Assembly (NCBI RefSeq): GCF_022230925.1
Contig: NZ_JAKKFH010000045.1
Coordinates: 335,889-399,888, forward strand
Length of the DNA: 64,000 nt
Origin: Micromonospora alfalfae
GTDB lineage: Bacteria; Actinomycetota; Actinomycetes; Mycobacteriales; Micromonosporaceae
Direction of reading: 5' to 3'
Positions 33,563 to 41,544 of this stretch are shown in pieces. The notes below the pieces were generated by a model. The model saw only the letters and a program-made list of their open reading frames with translations, was not told the origin of the DNA and did no database searches. Made by a program: the position numbers and the translations under genes. The stretch's first letter is position 1. The number at the start of each line of letters is the position of its first letter.

Positions 33563-36500
33563 GGCGCCACCCGCAGGTGCGTGGCGTCGGCCCGACGGAC
33601 CTGGACGGTGACCACGACGGCGACCGCCAGCATGCATCCGGCCAGCAGTACGGCGAGCAGTGCGGCCTCGGCTGGCCACGGCCAGTGTGCCTGGGTGGCC
33701 GGGACGGGCGCGGCGCCGGTTTCGGAGCGCACGAGCAGGGGAGCGACGACGCGGGTGGCGAGCGCGCCGACGGCCGCGCCCGCCGCGAGCACCGGCAGCA
33801 GGACCCCGGCGTGCTGGCCGAGCAGCACGGCCCGGATGCCGCGTCGGGACATCCCCAGGCCGCGCAGCCGCGTCACCTCGACGGCGCGGGCCTGGAGATC
33901 ACAGGTGACGTGCAGGACGACGCCGGCCAGCAGCAGCAGGGCTGCGGCCGGGACGATGAGGCGCAGCGCGGCCGGCAGCCCTGCGAGCAACGGGCCGCCG
34001 ATGAGGCGGGCGGTCTCCGCCTCGCGGGTCGCGACGGCGCCCAGGTGCAGGGCGGTGGCCCGCTCGGCGGCACCGGGGCCGGCCGGGTGGCCGACCCACC
34101 AGGCGTCGACCGGGAACGTCAGGTCGCCGGTGACGGCACGTGCGCGGGACAGCGTGTCCAGGTCGGCCAGGACGGCGACGGCGCCGGGGGCGGACGGGAC
34201 GGCCGGCACGACCTCGGTGACGACGACCGGGACGGGCGTGATGCCGACAGTGACGCTGAGCTGGCTGCCGCTCTCGACACCGACCTCGCTGGCGAAGCGG
34301 GCGGACACGGCGACGGGCACCGGGCCGGGGTCCGGGAAGGCGGTGGCGACGAGGGTCCGGGCGGCGTCCTCGACGCCGCCGAGGTCGACGGTCGCGGCCA
34401 TCCGCAACGTGGTTCCCGTCGGGGTGGCGGACACCATGACGGTCGGGTCCCTCAGCCTGCTCGGGATCGGCGGCGCGGAGGTGGCTGTCCAATCCGATCC
34501 GTCGGTGGGATCCTCCGCCGGCCCGGCGGGGGGAACTGTGAGTGTGACGGCTACGGCGACAGGTCCGCCGCCCGCGTCGGCGGTGACCGGCAGGGCGACA
34601 GCGACGAGACGCAGCCCGTCAGCCGTCGCGCAGGCGGGCAGCCGAAACTCCCTGCCGTCGAGCGGTACGGCGGGACCGGTGCAGGCCGTGCGTAGGCCGG
34701 TGGCGTCCTGCAGCATCAGCCGGGGCGTCACGACGGGCGGAGTGTCACCGGCGGCGGTCCCGCTCAGTACGAGCGGGGCGCCAGCCGGAACGGCGAGGCC
34801 GTTGACCCGGGTGGGTGGTGCCAGCGTGGCACCCACGTCGGCCCATCCGCGGTCGTTGTCCAGCCGCCCCCGCAGCAGCGCGTCGGCGCGGGTGGTGTCG
34901 ACGGCGACCAGGCGCGGCGCGTCACCGGCGCTGCCGAGCCACTGACCGACGGCGGTGCCACGGTCGAGGGCCGGACTCACCGCACCCGCGGTGGCCGCGC
35001 TGAGGACCGCGCCGTCGCCGGCCACCGGCGCCGTGCTGAGGGTGAGTGCCAGGTCGGTGCCGACGGCGAGCGCGGCCTGGTCGCGCTGCGACTGGTGCCA
35101 CGTGTCGTCGAAGGCGAGGCCGAAGGTCCCGGCCGCGCAGGCCAGCCCGACGAGCAGCCCGGCGGCGACCGCCTGTGGCCGGCGGGCGGCCTCGGCGACC
35201 GCCAGCGGAAACGCCAGCCCGCGGGCGCGGTACGCCAACCGGTCGGCGCCGCGCAGGGCCGGTAGTACCACCCGGAGTGCCAGGGCGGCACCCGCGGTGA
35301 GCAGCAGCGCCGGCGCGAGCATCCGGACCGCGTCGGCGCGTGGGCTGGCGTCGGTGGGCTGCGCGTACAGCTGCCACCATCCGGCGGCGGCGAAGACCGC
35401 GAGCATCAGGTCGGCACCGGATCGGGCCAGCAGTTCGCGGCGGGTGCGCTGGTCGCTGGCTGCCGGGACGGGCCGGATCGCCAGGACGATGAGGACAGCG
35501 GCGAGCACCAGCGCACCGCCGACCACAGCGAGGACCTGGGCGCCGACGACGGCCGGCCGGACGGTCAGGCCGGCGCCGTCCAGCGGCGGCAGGTGGGTCA
35601 GGCCGGCGTGCAGGGCCGACGAGGCCGGTATCGCGAGCGCGGCGGCGACGGCGGCGACGAACCCGGCCTCGACCGTCGCGGTGGCGGCGAGTTGGCGACG
35701 GCTGGCGCCCAGGGCCGACCGCAGGGCGGTCTCGTCGGCGCGTATGCCAGTGGTCAGCCGGCCGGCGAGGACGAGTGCCGTCGCGGCCAGGACACCGCCG
35801 AGGACGGCGATGGCGAGCACAGCGGCGGCGGTGACGTGCCGTTGGTCGTCGGCGGACCGCAGGGTCGCCGGCAGTTCGGAGGCGACACGGGCGAGTTGAA
35901 CGCGGTCGCCGAGGGTGCCGGCCAGCCGGCGGTCGACACCGTCGACGGCCTCAACCACTGTCTCCAGGTCGTGGCGGTTGCTGTGGGACAGGTCCGGATG
36001 GGCGGTGACCTCCATCCGGTCGACGGTGGCACCGGTGGTGACCAGGTCGGCCAGGTCGACGAGGAACGGGCCGTAGGCGTTGACCGGCTGCATGAAGCGG
36101 CCGTCCCGGTAGCCGGCGGCGGAGCCGGCCGTGGCCAGCGGGTCGCGGTCCCAGCCACGCGCCGGCAGCGGGCGTACGACACCGACGACGAGCACGTCGA
36201 TGGGTGGGACGGGCGCGTGAGCCAGTTCGGCACCGAGGCGCACCCGGCGACCGGGGGTGAGGCCGAGCAGTTGTGCCGTGGACTCCAGCAGCACCGCGTC
36301 GCCGGGGTGCTGTGGCCACCGTCCGGTGACCAGCTCGCTGCGGGCCGGCAGGTCGTCCAGCCCCGACAGGTACGCCTGGGCCGGGACTGTGGTGCCGGTG
36401 GCGAGCCCGGGCGGCAGCGCCCGCAGCACCGTCGACGCCCGCGCGGTTGTTGTCACCGGGAACGGTGCGAGGGTGGAGGCCACCACCGTGCGGGTGTCGG

Positions 36501-36723
36501 CGGCGACGGACGGCGTGTCCCGGCCCTCGACGGTGCCGGTGTAGACGGTCACGTCGACGGCGGACGGGGCGGCGCGGGCCACGGCGACCTCCAGCGCGCG
36601 CTCGGCGGTGCGGGTGACCAACAGGGTGCAGGTACCCAGCACTGTCGCGCCGATCGTGACGACCCCGAGGAGGGCCGCCAGCAACGGCCACTGCGCGCGG
36701 GCGCGCCGGCTGACCAGCCTCAT
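33559..36723 (-). CDS. FtsX/MacB-type ABC transporter permease
   Basis: A 1054-residue permease with an N-terminal helix (LLAALLGVVTIGATVLGTCTLLVT), an extracytoplasmic domain, an FtsX helix block near 290-410 (LRSALGASRRQLAATATVEAGFVAAVAAAL), further helices, a second extracytoplasmic domain and a C-terminal FtsX block (VTRLRGLGMSRRGIRAVLLGQHAGVLLPV). It pairs with the 919-residue permease downstream, with which it is translationally coupled. It follows the ATPase gene by 7 bases. Together they form a heteromeric MacB-like complex, possibly for peptide or lipid extrusion. Confidence 0.92.
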   Translation of the reverse strand: MRLVSRRARAQWPLLAALLGVVTIGATVLGTCTLLVTRTAERALEVAVARAAPSAVDVTVYTGTVEGRDTPSVAADTRTVVASTLAPFPVTTTARASTVLRALPPGLATGTTVPAQAYLSGLDDLPARSELVTGRWPQHPGDAVLLESTAQLLGLTPGRRVRLGAELAHAPVPPIDVLVVGVVRPLPARGWDRDPLATAGSAAGYRDGRFMQPVNAYGPFLVDLADLVTTGATVDRMEVTAHPDLSHSNRHDLETVVEAVDGVDRRLAGTLGDRVQLARVASELPATLRSADDQRHVTAAAVLAIAVLGGVLAATALVLAGRLTTGIRADETALRSALGASRRQLAATATVEAGFVAAVAAALAIPASSALHAGLTHLPPLDGAGLTVRPAVVGAQVLAVVGGALVLAAVLIVLAIRPVPAASDQRTRRELLARSGADLMLAVFAAAGWWQLYAQPTDASPRADAVRMLAPALLLTAGAALALRVVLPALRGADRLAYRARGLAFPLAVAEAARRPQAVAAGLLVGLACAAGTFGLAFDDTWHQSQRDQAALAVGTDLALTLSTAPVAGDGAVLSAATAGAVSPALDRGTAVGQWLGSAGDAPRLVAVDTTRADALLRGRLDNDRGWADVGATLAPPTRVNGLAVPAGAPLVLSGTAAGDTPPVVTPRLMLQDATGLRTACTGPAVPLDGREFRLPACATADGLRLVAVALPVTADAGGGPVAVAVTLTVPPAGPAEDPTDGSDWTATSAPPIPSRLRDPTVMVSATPTGTTLRMAATVDLGGVEDAARTLVATAFPDPGPVPVAVSARFASEVGVESGSQLSVTVGITPVPVVVTEVVPAVPSAPGAVAVLADLDTLSRARAVTGDLTFPVDAWWVGHPAGPGAAERATALHLGAVATREAETARLIGGPLLAGLPAALRLIVPAAALLLLAGVVLHVTCDLQARAVEVTRLRGLGMSRRGIRAVLLGQHAGVLLPVLAAGAAVGALATRVVAPLLVRSETGAAPVPATQAHWPWPAEAALLAVLLAGCMLAVAVVVTVQVRRADATHLRVAP

Positions 36724-36730
36724 CGTCGCG

Positions 36731-37453
36731 TCACCGGGCGTCCGGCGCGGGCGCGTACGGTTGCCCGGCAGCCTGTTCGTCGAGGTGTCCGTCGTGGATG
36801 CGGATCACCCGGTCGGCCAGGGCCATCATCACCGCGTCGTGCGTCGACACCAGTACGGTGACGCCCTCGGATTCCACTATGCCGCGCAGCAGGGCCATCA
36901 CCGACAGGCCGGTCTCGGCGTCCAGTTGCCCGGTGGGCTCGTCGGCGAGCAGAAGCTGGGGCGAGGCGGCCAACGCGCGGGCGATCGCCACCCGCTGCTG
37001 CTGGCCGCCGGACAACTCTGCCGGGCGCTGCCGGGCGTGGTCGGCCAGACCGATCAGCTCCAGCAGCAACTCGACCCGCCGCTCGCGCTCGGTCGGGGCG
37101 ACGCGGGCCATCCGCAGCGGGGCGGCGACGTTCTCCGCGGCCGACAGCACCGGGATCAACCCGAAGCTCTGGAAGACGTACGACACCTTCTCGCGTCGCA
37201 GCCGGGACAGGCCGTCCTCGTCGAGGGCGGTGACGTCGGTGCCGTCGACGTGCACGGTGCCGGCGTCCGGGCGGTCCAGGCCGCCGATGACGTTGAGCAG
37301 GGTGGTCTTGCCCGAGCCGGACCGGCCGACGAGCGCCACCATCGATCCGGCGGCCACGTCGAACGACACGCCGTTCAGTGCGTGTACGACTGTCGGCCCG
37401 GTGCGGAAGCGCCGGTGTACGCCGCGCACGCTCAGCATCGGCTCGCTGCTCAT
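36731..37453 (-). CDS. MacB/LolD-type ABC transporter ATP-binding protein
   Basis: A 240-residue ATPase with Walker A VGRSGSGKTTLLNVIGG, signature LSGGQQQRVAIARAL, Walker B LLLADEPTGQLD and H-loop STHDAVM. ATG 37453 overlaps the preceding ATPase stop (ATGA). The frame runs further upstream through the other ATPase gene, but that is out of phase with real coding. Second gene of the operon; two ATPases for two permeases implies a heterodimeric motor. Confidence 0.95.
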   Translation of the reverse strand: MSSEPMLSVRGVHRRFRTGPTVVHALNGVSFDVAAGSMVALVGRSGSGKTTLLNVIGGLDRPDAGTVHVDGTDVTALDEDGLSRLRREKVSYVFQSFGLIPVLSAAENVAAPLRMARVAPTERERRVELLLELIGLADHARQRPAELSGGQQQRVAIARALAASPQLLLADEPTGQLDAETGLSVMALLRGIVESEGVTVLVSTHDAVMMALADRVIRIHDGHLDEQAAGQPYAPAPDAR

Positions 37454-38382
37454 TCGCCGCTTCCCGAGTCGGGGTGGATCGTGATGTGGTCGGGTTCCAG
37501 GGCCAGCCGGACCCGTCGGGTCAGCGCCAGCGCCTGGCGGAACTCGCGGGGCACCTGGACCCGCCCGGCCCGGTCCATCACCGCGTACTCCTCGGCGATC
37601 ATGTGCGTGTCGCCCTCCGCGTCGGTGGTGCTGCGGCGCAGCACCTCGCTGCTGGTACGCCCATCCCGGATCGCGATGGTCCGTTCGACCTGGCCGCTGA
37701 CCTCCGGATCGTGGGTCACCACCACCACCGTCACGCCGTAGCGCCGGTTGACGTCCCGCAGCACGCCGAAGACCTCGGCGGACGTGGCGGCGTCCAGCTC
37801 GCCGGTCGGCTCGTCGGCGAGCAGGACCTGCGGCTGGTTGGCCAGCGCCACAGCGATCGCGACCCGCATCTGCTGCCCGCCGGAGAGTTGCCCGGGGCGG
37901 CGGTCGGCGCAGCCGGCGACACCGAGGCTGTCCAGCAGTTCGGCGGCGCGCTCCCGGCGTTCCTGCTTCGCGGTACGGGCAGCCGTCATCGGCAGGTCCA
38001 CCATCTCCCGCGCGGTCAGGTAGGGGATCAGGTTGCTCGCGGTCTGCTGCCGTACGAACCCGACGGTGTGCCGCCGGTAGGCCACCCGGTCCGCGCGGGA
38101 CATCGTCAGCAGATTCCACCTGTCGACCCGGACCCGCCCGGCGGTGGGGGCGTCGATGCCGGCCAGGATGGAGAGCAGTGTCGACTTGCCCGACCCGGAG
38201 GCACCGACGACGGCGACCAGCTCACCGCTCTCCACGGCCAGGTCCAGGCCCTGAAGTGCCTGCACCTCGATCGAACCGGTCTGGTAGATCCGCACCAGGT
38301 TCTCGCAGACGATGAGCGCGTCCCGGCCGAACTCGGGTGCCCGCGCGGATGGCTGCGGCAGGGACAGCGGTGTGCCGGACAT
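37450..38382 (-). CDS. ABC transporter ATP-binding protein with AbrB-like C-terminal tail
   Basis: A 310-residue ATPase. The core (residues 20-245) shows VGASGSGKSTLLSILAG, LSGGQQMRVAIAVAL and LLADEPTGELD with H-loop THDPEV. Beyond it, residues about 262-310 read MIAEEYAVMDRAGRVQVPREFRQALAL, ending EPDHITIHPD. That tail looks like an AbrB/SpoVT swapped-hairpin domain, normally a DNA-binding or oligomerisation module. In a membrane-complex ATPase it is more likely a dimerisation element, but DNA binding is conceivable. First gene of the operon; ATG 38382. Confidence 0.92.
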   Translation of the reverse strand: MSGTPLSLPQPSARAPEFGRDALIVCENLVRIYQTGSIEVQALQGLDLAVESGELVAVVGASGSGKSTLLSILAGIDAPTAGRVRVDRWNLLTMSRADRVAYRRHTVGFVRQQTASNLIPYLTAREMVDLPMTAARTAKQERRERAAELLDSLGVAGCADRRPGQLSGGQQMRVAIAVALANQPQVLLADEPTGELDAATSAEVFGVLRDVNRRYGVTVVVVTHDPEVSGQVERTIAIRDGRTSSEVLRRSTTDAEGDTHMIAEEYAVMDRAGRVQVPREFRQALALTRRVRLALEPDHITIHPDSGSGE

Positions 38383-38712
38383 GCCCTTCTCCGTTCGGGT
38401 CGTGCCGACGTCGCGCCAGCCTGGGGTAGCGTCGGGCCTGTCGATCGGGCACGTGTTGTCACCTGATCGGCACGCGTGGTCACCAAATGTGTCAAGCGCC
38501 TCGATTGCCCGTGCTGACGCAGATTGAAGCAGTTTCGCAATCGGCGGCGTCGTTGACCATGCCCCGGGCGGCTTTCCTGCATTCTGGACGGGCGTCGCTG
38601 GCGAGCGTGAACGCAAGCACCCTCCTGCCCACCGTCCGGTTCTGCCACGGGCAGATCCGCTGCCGGTGAACACCGGCGCCCTCCGCCGGTCGGTGCCGGC
38701 ACAGTGGAGCGC
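38383..38712. other. Divergent intergenic region
   Basis: These 330 bases separate the leftward ABC operon from the rightward SDR gene and must carry both promoters. I see no convincing operator, hairpin or small gene. Confidence 0.6.
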
Positions 38713-39705
38713 ATGAGACTGCTGGTGCTGGGCGGTACGGGCTTCGTGGGCGGGGCCACTGTCACCGAGGCGGTGCGCCGCGGCTGGTCGGTGACGGTGT
38801 TCAACCGAGGGCTGCACGGCAGCGTGCCGCCCGGCGTACACCGGTTGCGGGGTGACCGCACCGCGCCGGACGGCCTGGGCGCGCTGGCCGGCGGTGAGTG
38901 GGACGTCGCGGTGGACACCTGGGACGGCGCGCCGCGGGCCGCCGGGGACGCCGCCCGCGCCCTGGTCGACGCGGTCGGTCACTACGTGTACGTGTCCAGC
39001 GGCTCGGTCTACACCGACCATGCCGTGGCGGGGTTGCAGGAGGACTCCCCGGTGGTGGCCGCCGACGCGGGTTCCGTCGACGGCGACTACCCGCAGCTCA
39101 AGGCAGGTGCCGAGCGCGCCCTGCGGGAGGTCTTCGGTCAGCGTGCGTTGGTCGCCCGGGCCGGCCTGATCCTGGGTCCGGGCGAGGACATCGGCCGGCT
39201 GCCCTGGTGGCTACGGCGCATCGAGCGGGGTGGGGACGTGCTCGCCCCCGCGCCGGCCGACCTGCCCGTGCAGTACGTCGACGTCCGCGACCTGGCGGGG
39301 TGGATGCTGGACGCGGGCGCCCGGAAGGTGGGCGGCACGTTCAACGCGGTCGGTCCTCCGGCACAGACCACGATGGGCGAGCTGCTCGACGCGTGCGTGG
39401 CCGCAGTCGGCGCGGACGCCAGGCTGCGCTGGACCGATCCGGCGTCGATCCTCGCCGCCGGGGTGCAGCCGTGGAGCGACCTGCCGATCTGGCTGCCGCG
39501 CGGGCACCCGTACCGGGGGTTGCTGGAGCAGGACGTGACCCGGGCCCTCGCGGCCGGGTTGACCTGCCGGCCGGTGGCCGAGACAGTCGGCGACACCTGG
39601 CGCTGGCTGCGGGAGGTTGGTACGGTTCCGCCGCGCGCCGGGCGGCAGCGACGCAGCTCGATCGGGCTGGACCCGGCAGTGGAGGCCGCCGTGCTCGCCG
39701 CCTGA
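38713..39705 (+). CDS. NAD-dependent epimerase/dehydratase (extended SDR)
   Basis: A 330-residue protein. The Rossmann motif is LLVLGGTGFVGG at the N-terminus; YVYVSSGSVY supplies the active-site serine and the atypical DYPQLKAGAERAL supplies Tyr and Lys (Y-x-x-x-K form). C-terminal FNAVGPPAQTTMGELLDACV is typical of sugar-nucleotide or isoprenoid-type epimerase families. The reaction is not predictable. ATG 38713 opens the canonical fold. Confidence 0.9.
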   Translation: MRLLVLGGTGFVGGATVTEAVRRGWSVTVFNRGLHGSVPPGVHRLRGDRTAPDGLGALAGGEWDVAVDTWDGAPRAAGDAARALVDAVGHYVYVSSGSVYTDHAVAGLQEDSPVVAADAGSVDGDYPQLKAGAERALREVFGQRALVARAGLILGPGEDIGRLPWWLRRIERGGDVLAPAPADLPVQYVDVRDLAGWMLDAGARKVGGTFNAVGPPAQTTMGELLDACVAAVGADARLRWTDPASILAAGVQPWSDLPIWLPRGHPYRGLLEQDVTRALAAGLTCRPVAETVGDTWRWLREVGTVPPRAGRQRRSSIGLDPAVEAAVLAA

Positions 39706-39720
39706 CAGTGCCCCGGCGGG

Positions 39721-40695
39721 TCAGGCGGGCACCACCGGCAGGTCCAGCACCTCGTCGACGCCACGTCGGGGGGTCGGTCGACCCGGCTGACCGTACCCGA
39801 TCCGCAGCACCATCTGCGGCGTGCCGAACCGGCCCAGGGACAGCCGCAGTTGCTCCCGCGCCGTGGGCACCTCGATCGGCTGGGAGAGCATCGACACGCT
39901 GAGTCCGGCGTCGGTGGCGGTGAGCAGCAGGCGTTGCAGGGCCTGCCCGGCGATCACCTGGTCCACTGCGGTGTTGCCCGCCGAGCCCAGCACCCCCACC
40001 AGGGGTTCCGGTTCGAAGTCCCGCCCGGGGGCGCGGTCGCGCCCACCGTAGCCGCGCGCCGGGAGGACGTCCTGCGGTTCGCCCCGCGGACCTCCGGCCG
40101 AGGCGGGCACGCCGTCCGGGGTGGACCCCCGGCGCAGCCACCGTTCCCGTTCGGCCCGGTACGCGGGGTCGCGCTCCAGCACCCGGTGCGCGCTGCGCGC
40201 GATCTCCCCGAACGCGGAGACCGCGCTCACCCCGATCAACAGCTCCAACCAGCACTGCTCGGCACGGGCGGCCTCGCCGAGGCGCCACCGGGCGTCGGCC
40301 GGCACCGGGTCCGGCCAGAACGGCAGGCGGTTGCTGAACCGGCGTGGGATGGCCGCGTACAGGCTCTGCTCGGCGGGGGTGGGCCGGCGTGGAAGGTCCG
40401 GCACCAGCCGGGCCAGCAGGTCCGGCTCGGCCGGGTCGGGGCGCAGCCGCGCCCGGGCCGGGACACCGGCCACGGCCAGGGCGATCCGCAGGTTGAACAA
40501 CGCGGCCCCGCAGGCGATCCGCAGACCCCACCCGCTCGGGTCGGTCGCCGGCAGCCGGCGGGTGGGGTCGGCCAGCACCTCGATGCCGCCGTCGCGCAGC
40601 CGGAGCCGCCACGGCTGGGTGTTGTGCAACGACGGTGCCCGGACCGCGTCCACGGCGGCGGTCCGCAACTGGGCTGCGGTGTAGCCGATGTCCAT
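39721..40695 (-). CDS. Acg-family FMN-binding nitroreductase-like protein
   Basis: A 324-residue protein of the Acg family. APSLHNTQPWRLRLRDGG and ATDPSGWGLRIACGAALFNLRIAL are the family's FMN-site blocks. In Mycobacterium tuberculosis Acg-type genes are among the strongest DosR-regulon members, though their enzymatic activity is uncertain and may be FMN sequestration. It is divergent from devR, with two DevR-like sites in the shared promoter region. ATG 40695 has a GAGAGGAG site upstream. Confidence 0.93.
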   Translation of the reverse strand: MDIGYTAAQLRTAAVDAVRAPSLHNTQPWRLRLRDGGIEVLADPTRRLPATDPSGWGLRIACGAALFNLRIALAVAGVPARARLRPDPAEPDLLARLVPDLPRRPTPAEQSLYAAIPRRFSNRLPFWPDPVPADARWRLGEAARAEQCWLELLIGVSAVSAFGEIARSAHRVLERDPAYRAERERWLRRGSTPDGVPASAGGPRGEPQDVLPARGYGGRDRAPGRDFEPEPLVGVLGSAGNTAVDQVIAGQALQRLLLTATDAGLSVSMLSQPIEVPTAREQLRLSLGRFGTPQMVLRIGYGQPGRPTPRRGVDEVLDLPVVPA

Positions 40696-40785
40696 GTCGG
40701 TGCTCCTCTCCCGCTGGGCCGGCGGCGGGTGGTGCCGCGCTGGCTGGCATACCTTCACGGTCCATCGTTGCGTCGTCGCCGAGCA

Positions 40786-40799
40786 GGGCCGGACGTCCC
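40786..40799 (-). promoter_or_regulatory. DevR/DosR-like box 1
   Basis: GGGCC-GGAC-GTCCC, a GGGMC-N4-GKCCC palindrome matching the half-site layout of the mycobacterial DosR box (GGGAC-N4-GTCCC) in 9 of 10 positions. It lies 97 bases upstream of the nitroreductase start and the same distance from devR. Confidence 0.6.
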
Positions 40800-40839
40800 G
40801 ACCGGTCGGGTCCGAGCGCCCGCTCGCCGCGTGCCGATC

Positions 40840-40853
40840 GGGACCTTCGGCCC
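40840..40853 (+). promoter_or_regulatory. DevR/DosR-like box 2
   Basis: GGGAC-CTTC-GGCCC matches GGGAC-N4-GTCCC in 9 of 10 positions, centred 43.5 bases before the devR ATG. Suggests autoregulation of devR. Confidence 0.62.
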
Positions 40854-40889
40854 GTGCGGTGGGCCAGGGTCAGCGGGTAGAAACGAGAG

Positions 40890-41528
40890 ATGATCCGTGT
40901 GTTCCTCCTCGACGACCATGAGGTCGTCCGCCGTGGCCTGGCCGACCTGTTGCAGAGCAGCGGCGACATCGAGGTGGTCGGCGAGTCCGGCTCGGCGCAG
41001 GAGGCGGCCCGCCGCATCCCGGCGTTGCGGCCCGACGTGGCGATCCTCGACGCACGGCTGCCCGACGGCAACGGCATCGACGTGTGCCGTGACGTCCGCG
41101 CCGTCGACTCGTCCATCAAGGGACTGATCCTCACCTCCTACGAGGACGACGAGGCGCTGTTCGCAGCGATCATGGCGGGTGCCGCCGGGTACGTGCTCAA
41201 GCAGATCCGCGGCACCGACCTGGTCGACGCGGTGCGCCGCGTCGCGGCCGGGCAGTCGCTGCTCGACCCGGCGATCACCGCCCGGGTGCTGGAGCGCGTC
41301 CGCAACGGCGTCGAGCAGCCGCGCGAGCTGAGGTCACTCACCGAGCAGGAACGGCGGATCCTGGAGTACGTGGCCGAGGGGCTGACCAACCGGGAGATCG
41401 CCGGGCGGATGTTCCTGGCCGAGAAGACGGTGAAGAACTACGTCTCCAGCGTGCTGGCCAAACTCGGCCTGGAGCGCCGCACGCAGGCCGCCGTTCTGGC
41501 CACGCGTCTGCTCGGCAAGACGCCCTGA
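40890..41528 (+). CDS. devR: DevR/DosR-type response regulator
   Basis: A 212-residue NarL-family regulator. The start VFLLDDHEVVRRGLADLL, the phosphoaspartate Asp54 in VAILDARLPDGNGID and the HTH LTNREIAGRMFLAEKTVKNYVSSVLAKLGLERRTQAAV closely track M. tuberculosis DosR over its full length. It would activate hypoxia, NO and redox-stress genes. Sensor DevS lies convergent at 41545-43275. All candidate targets cluster around it: two nitroreductases, ATPase, stress proteins and phosphoketolase. Confidence 0.95.
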   Translation: MIRVFLLDDHEVVRRGLADLLQSSGDIEVVGESGSAQEAARRIPALRPDVAILDARLPDGNGIDVCRDVRAVDSSIKGLILTSYEDDEALFAAIMAGAAGYVLKQIRGTDLVDAVRRVAAGQSLLDPAITARVLERVRNGVEQPRELRSLTEQERRILEYVAEGLTNREIAGRMFLAEKTVKNYVSSVLAKLGLERRTQAAVLATRLLGKTP

Positions 41529-41544
41529 CCCAGGGTCGCGGGGG

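Noticed and set aside
37454..38119. Upstream extension of the ATPase frame at 36731-37453
   Set aside because: It overlaps the other ATPase gene in a different phase and reads as Arg/Pro-rich; the ATGA coupling gives the true start.
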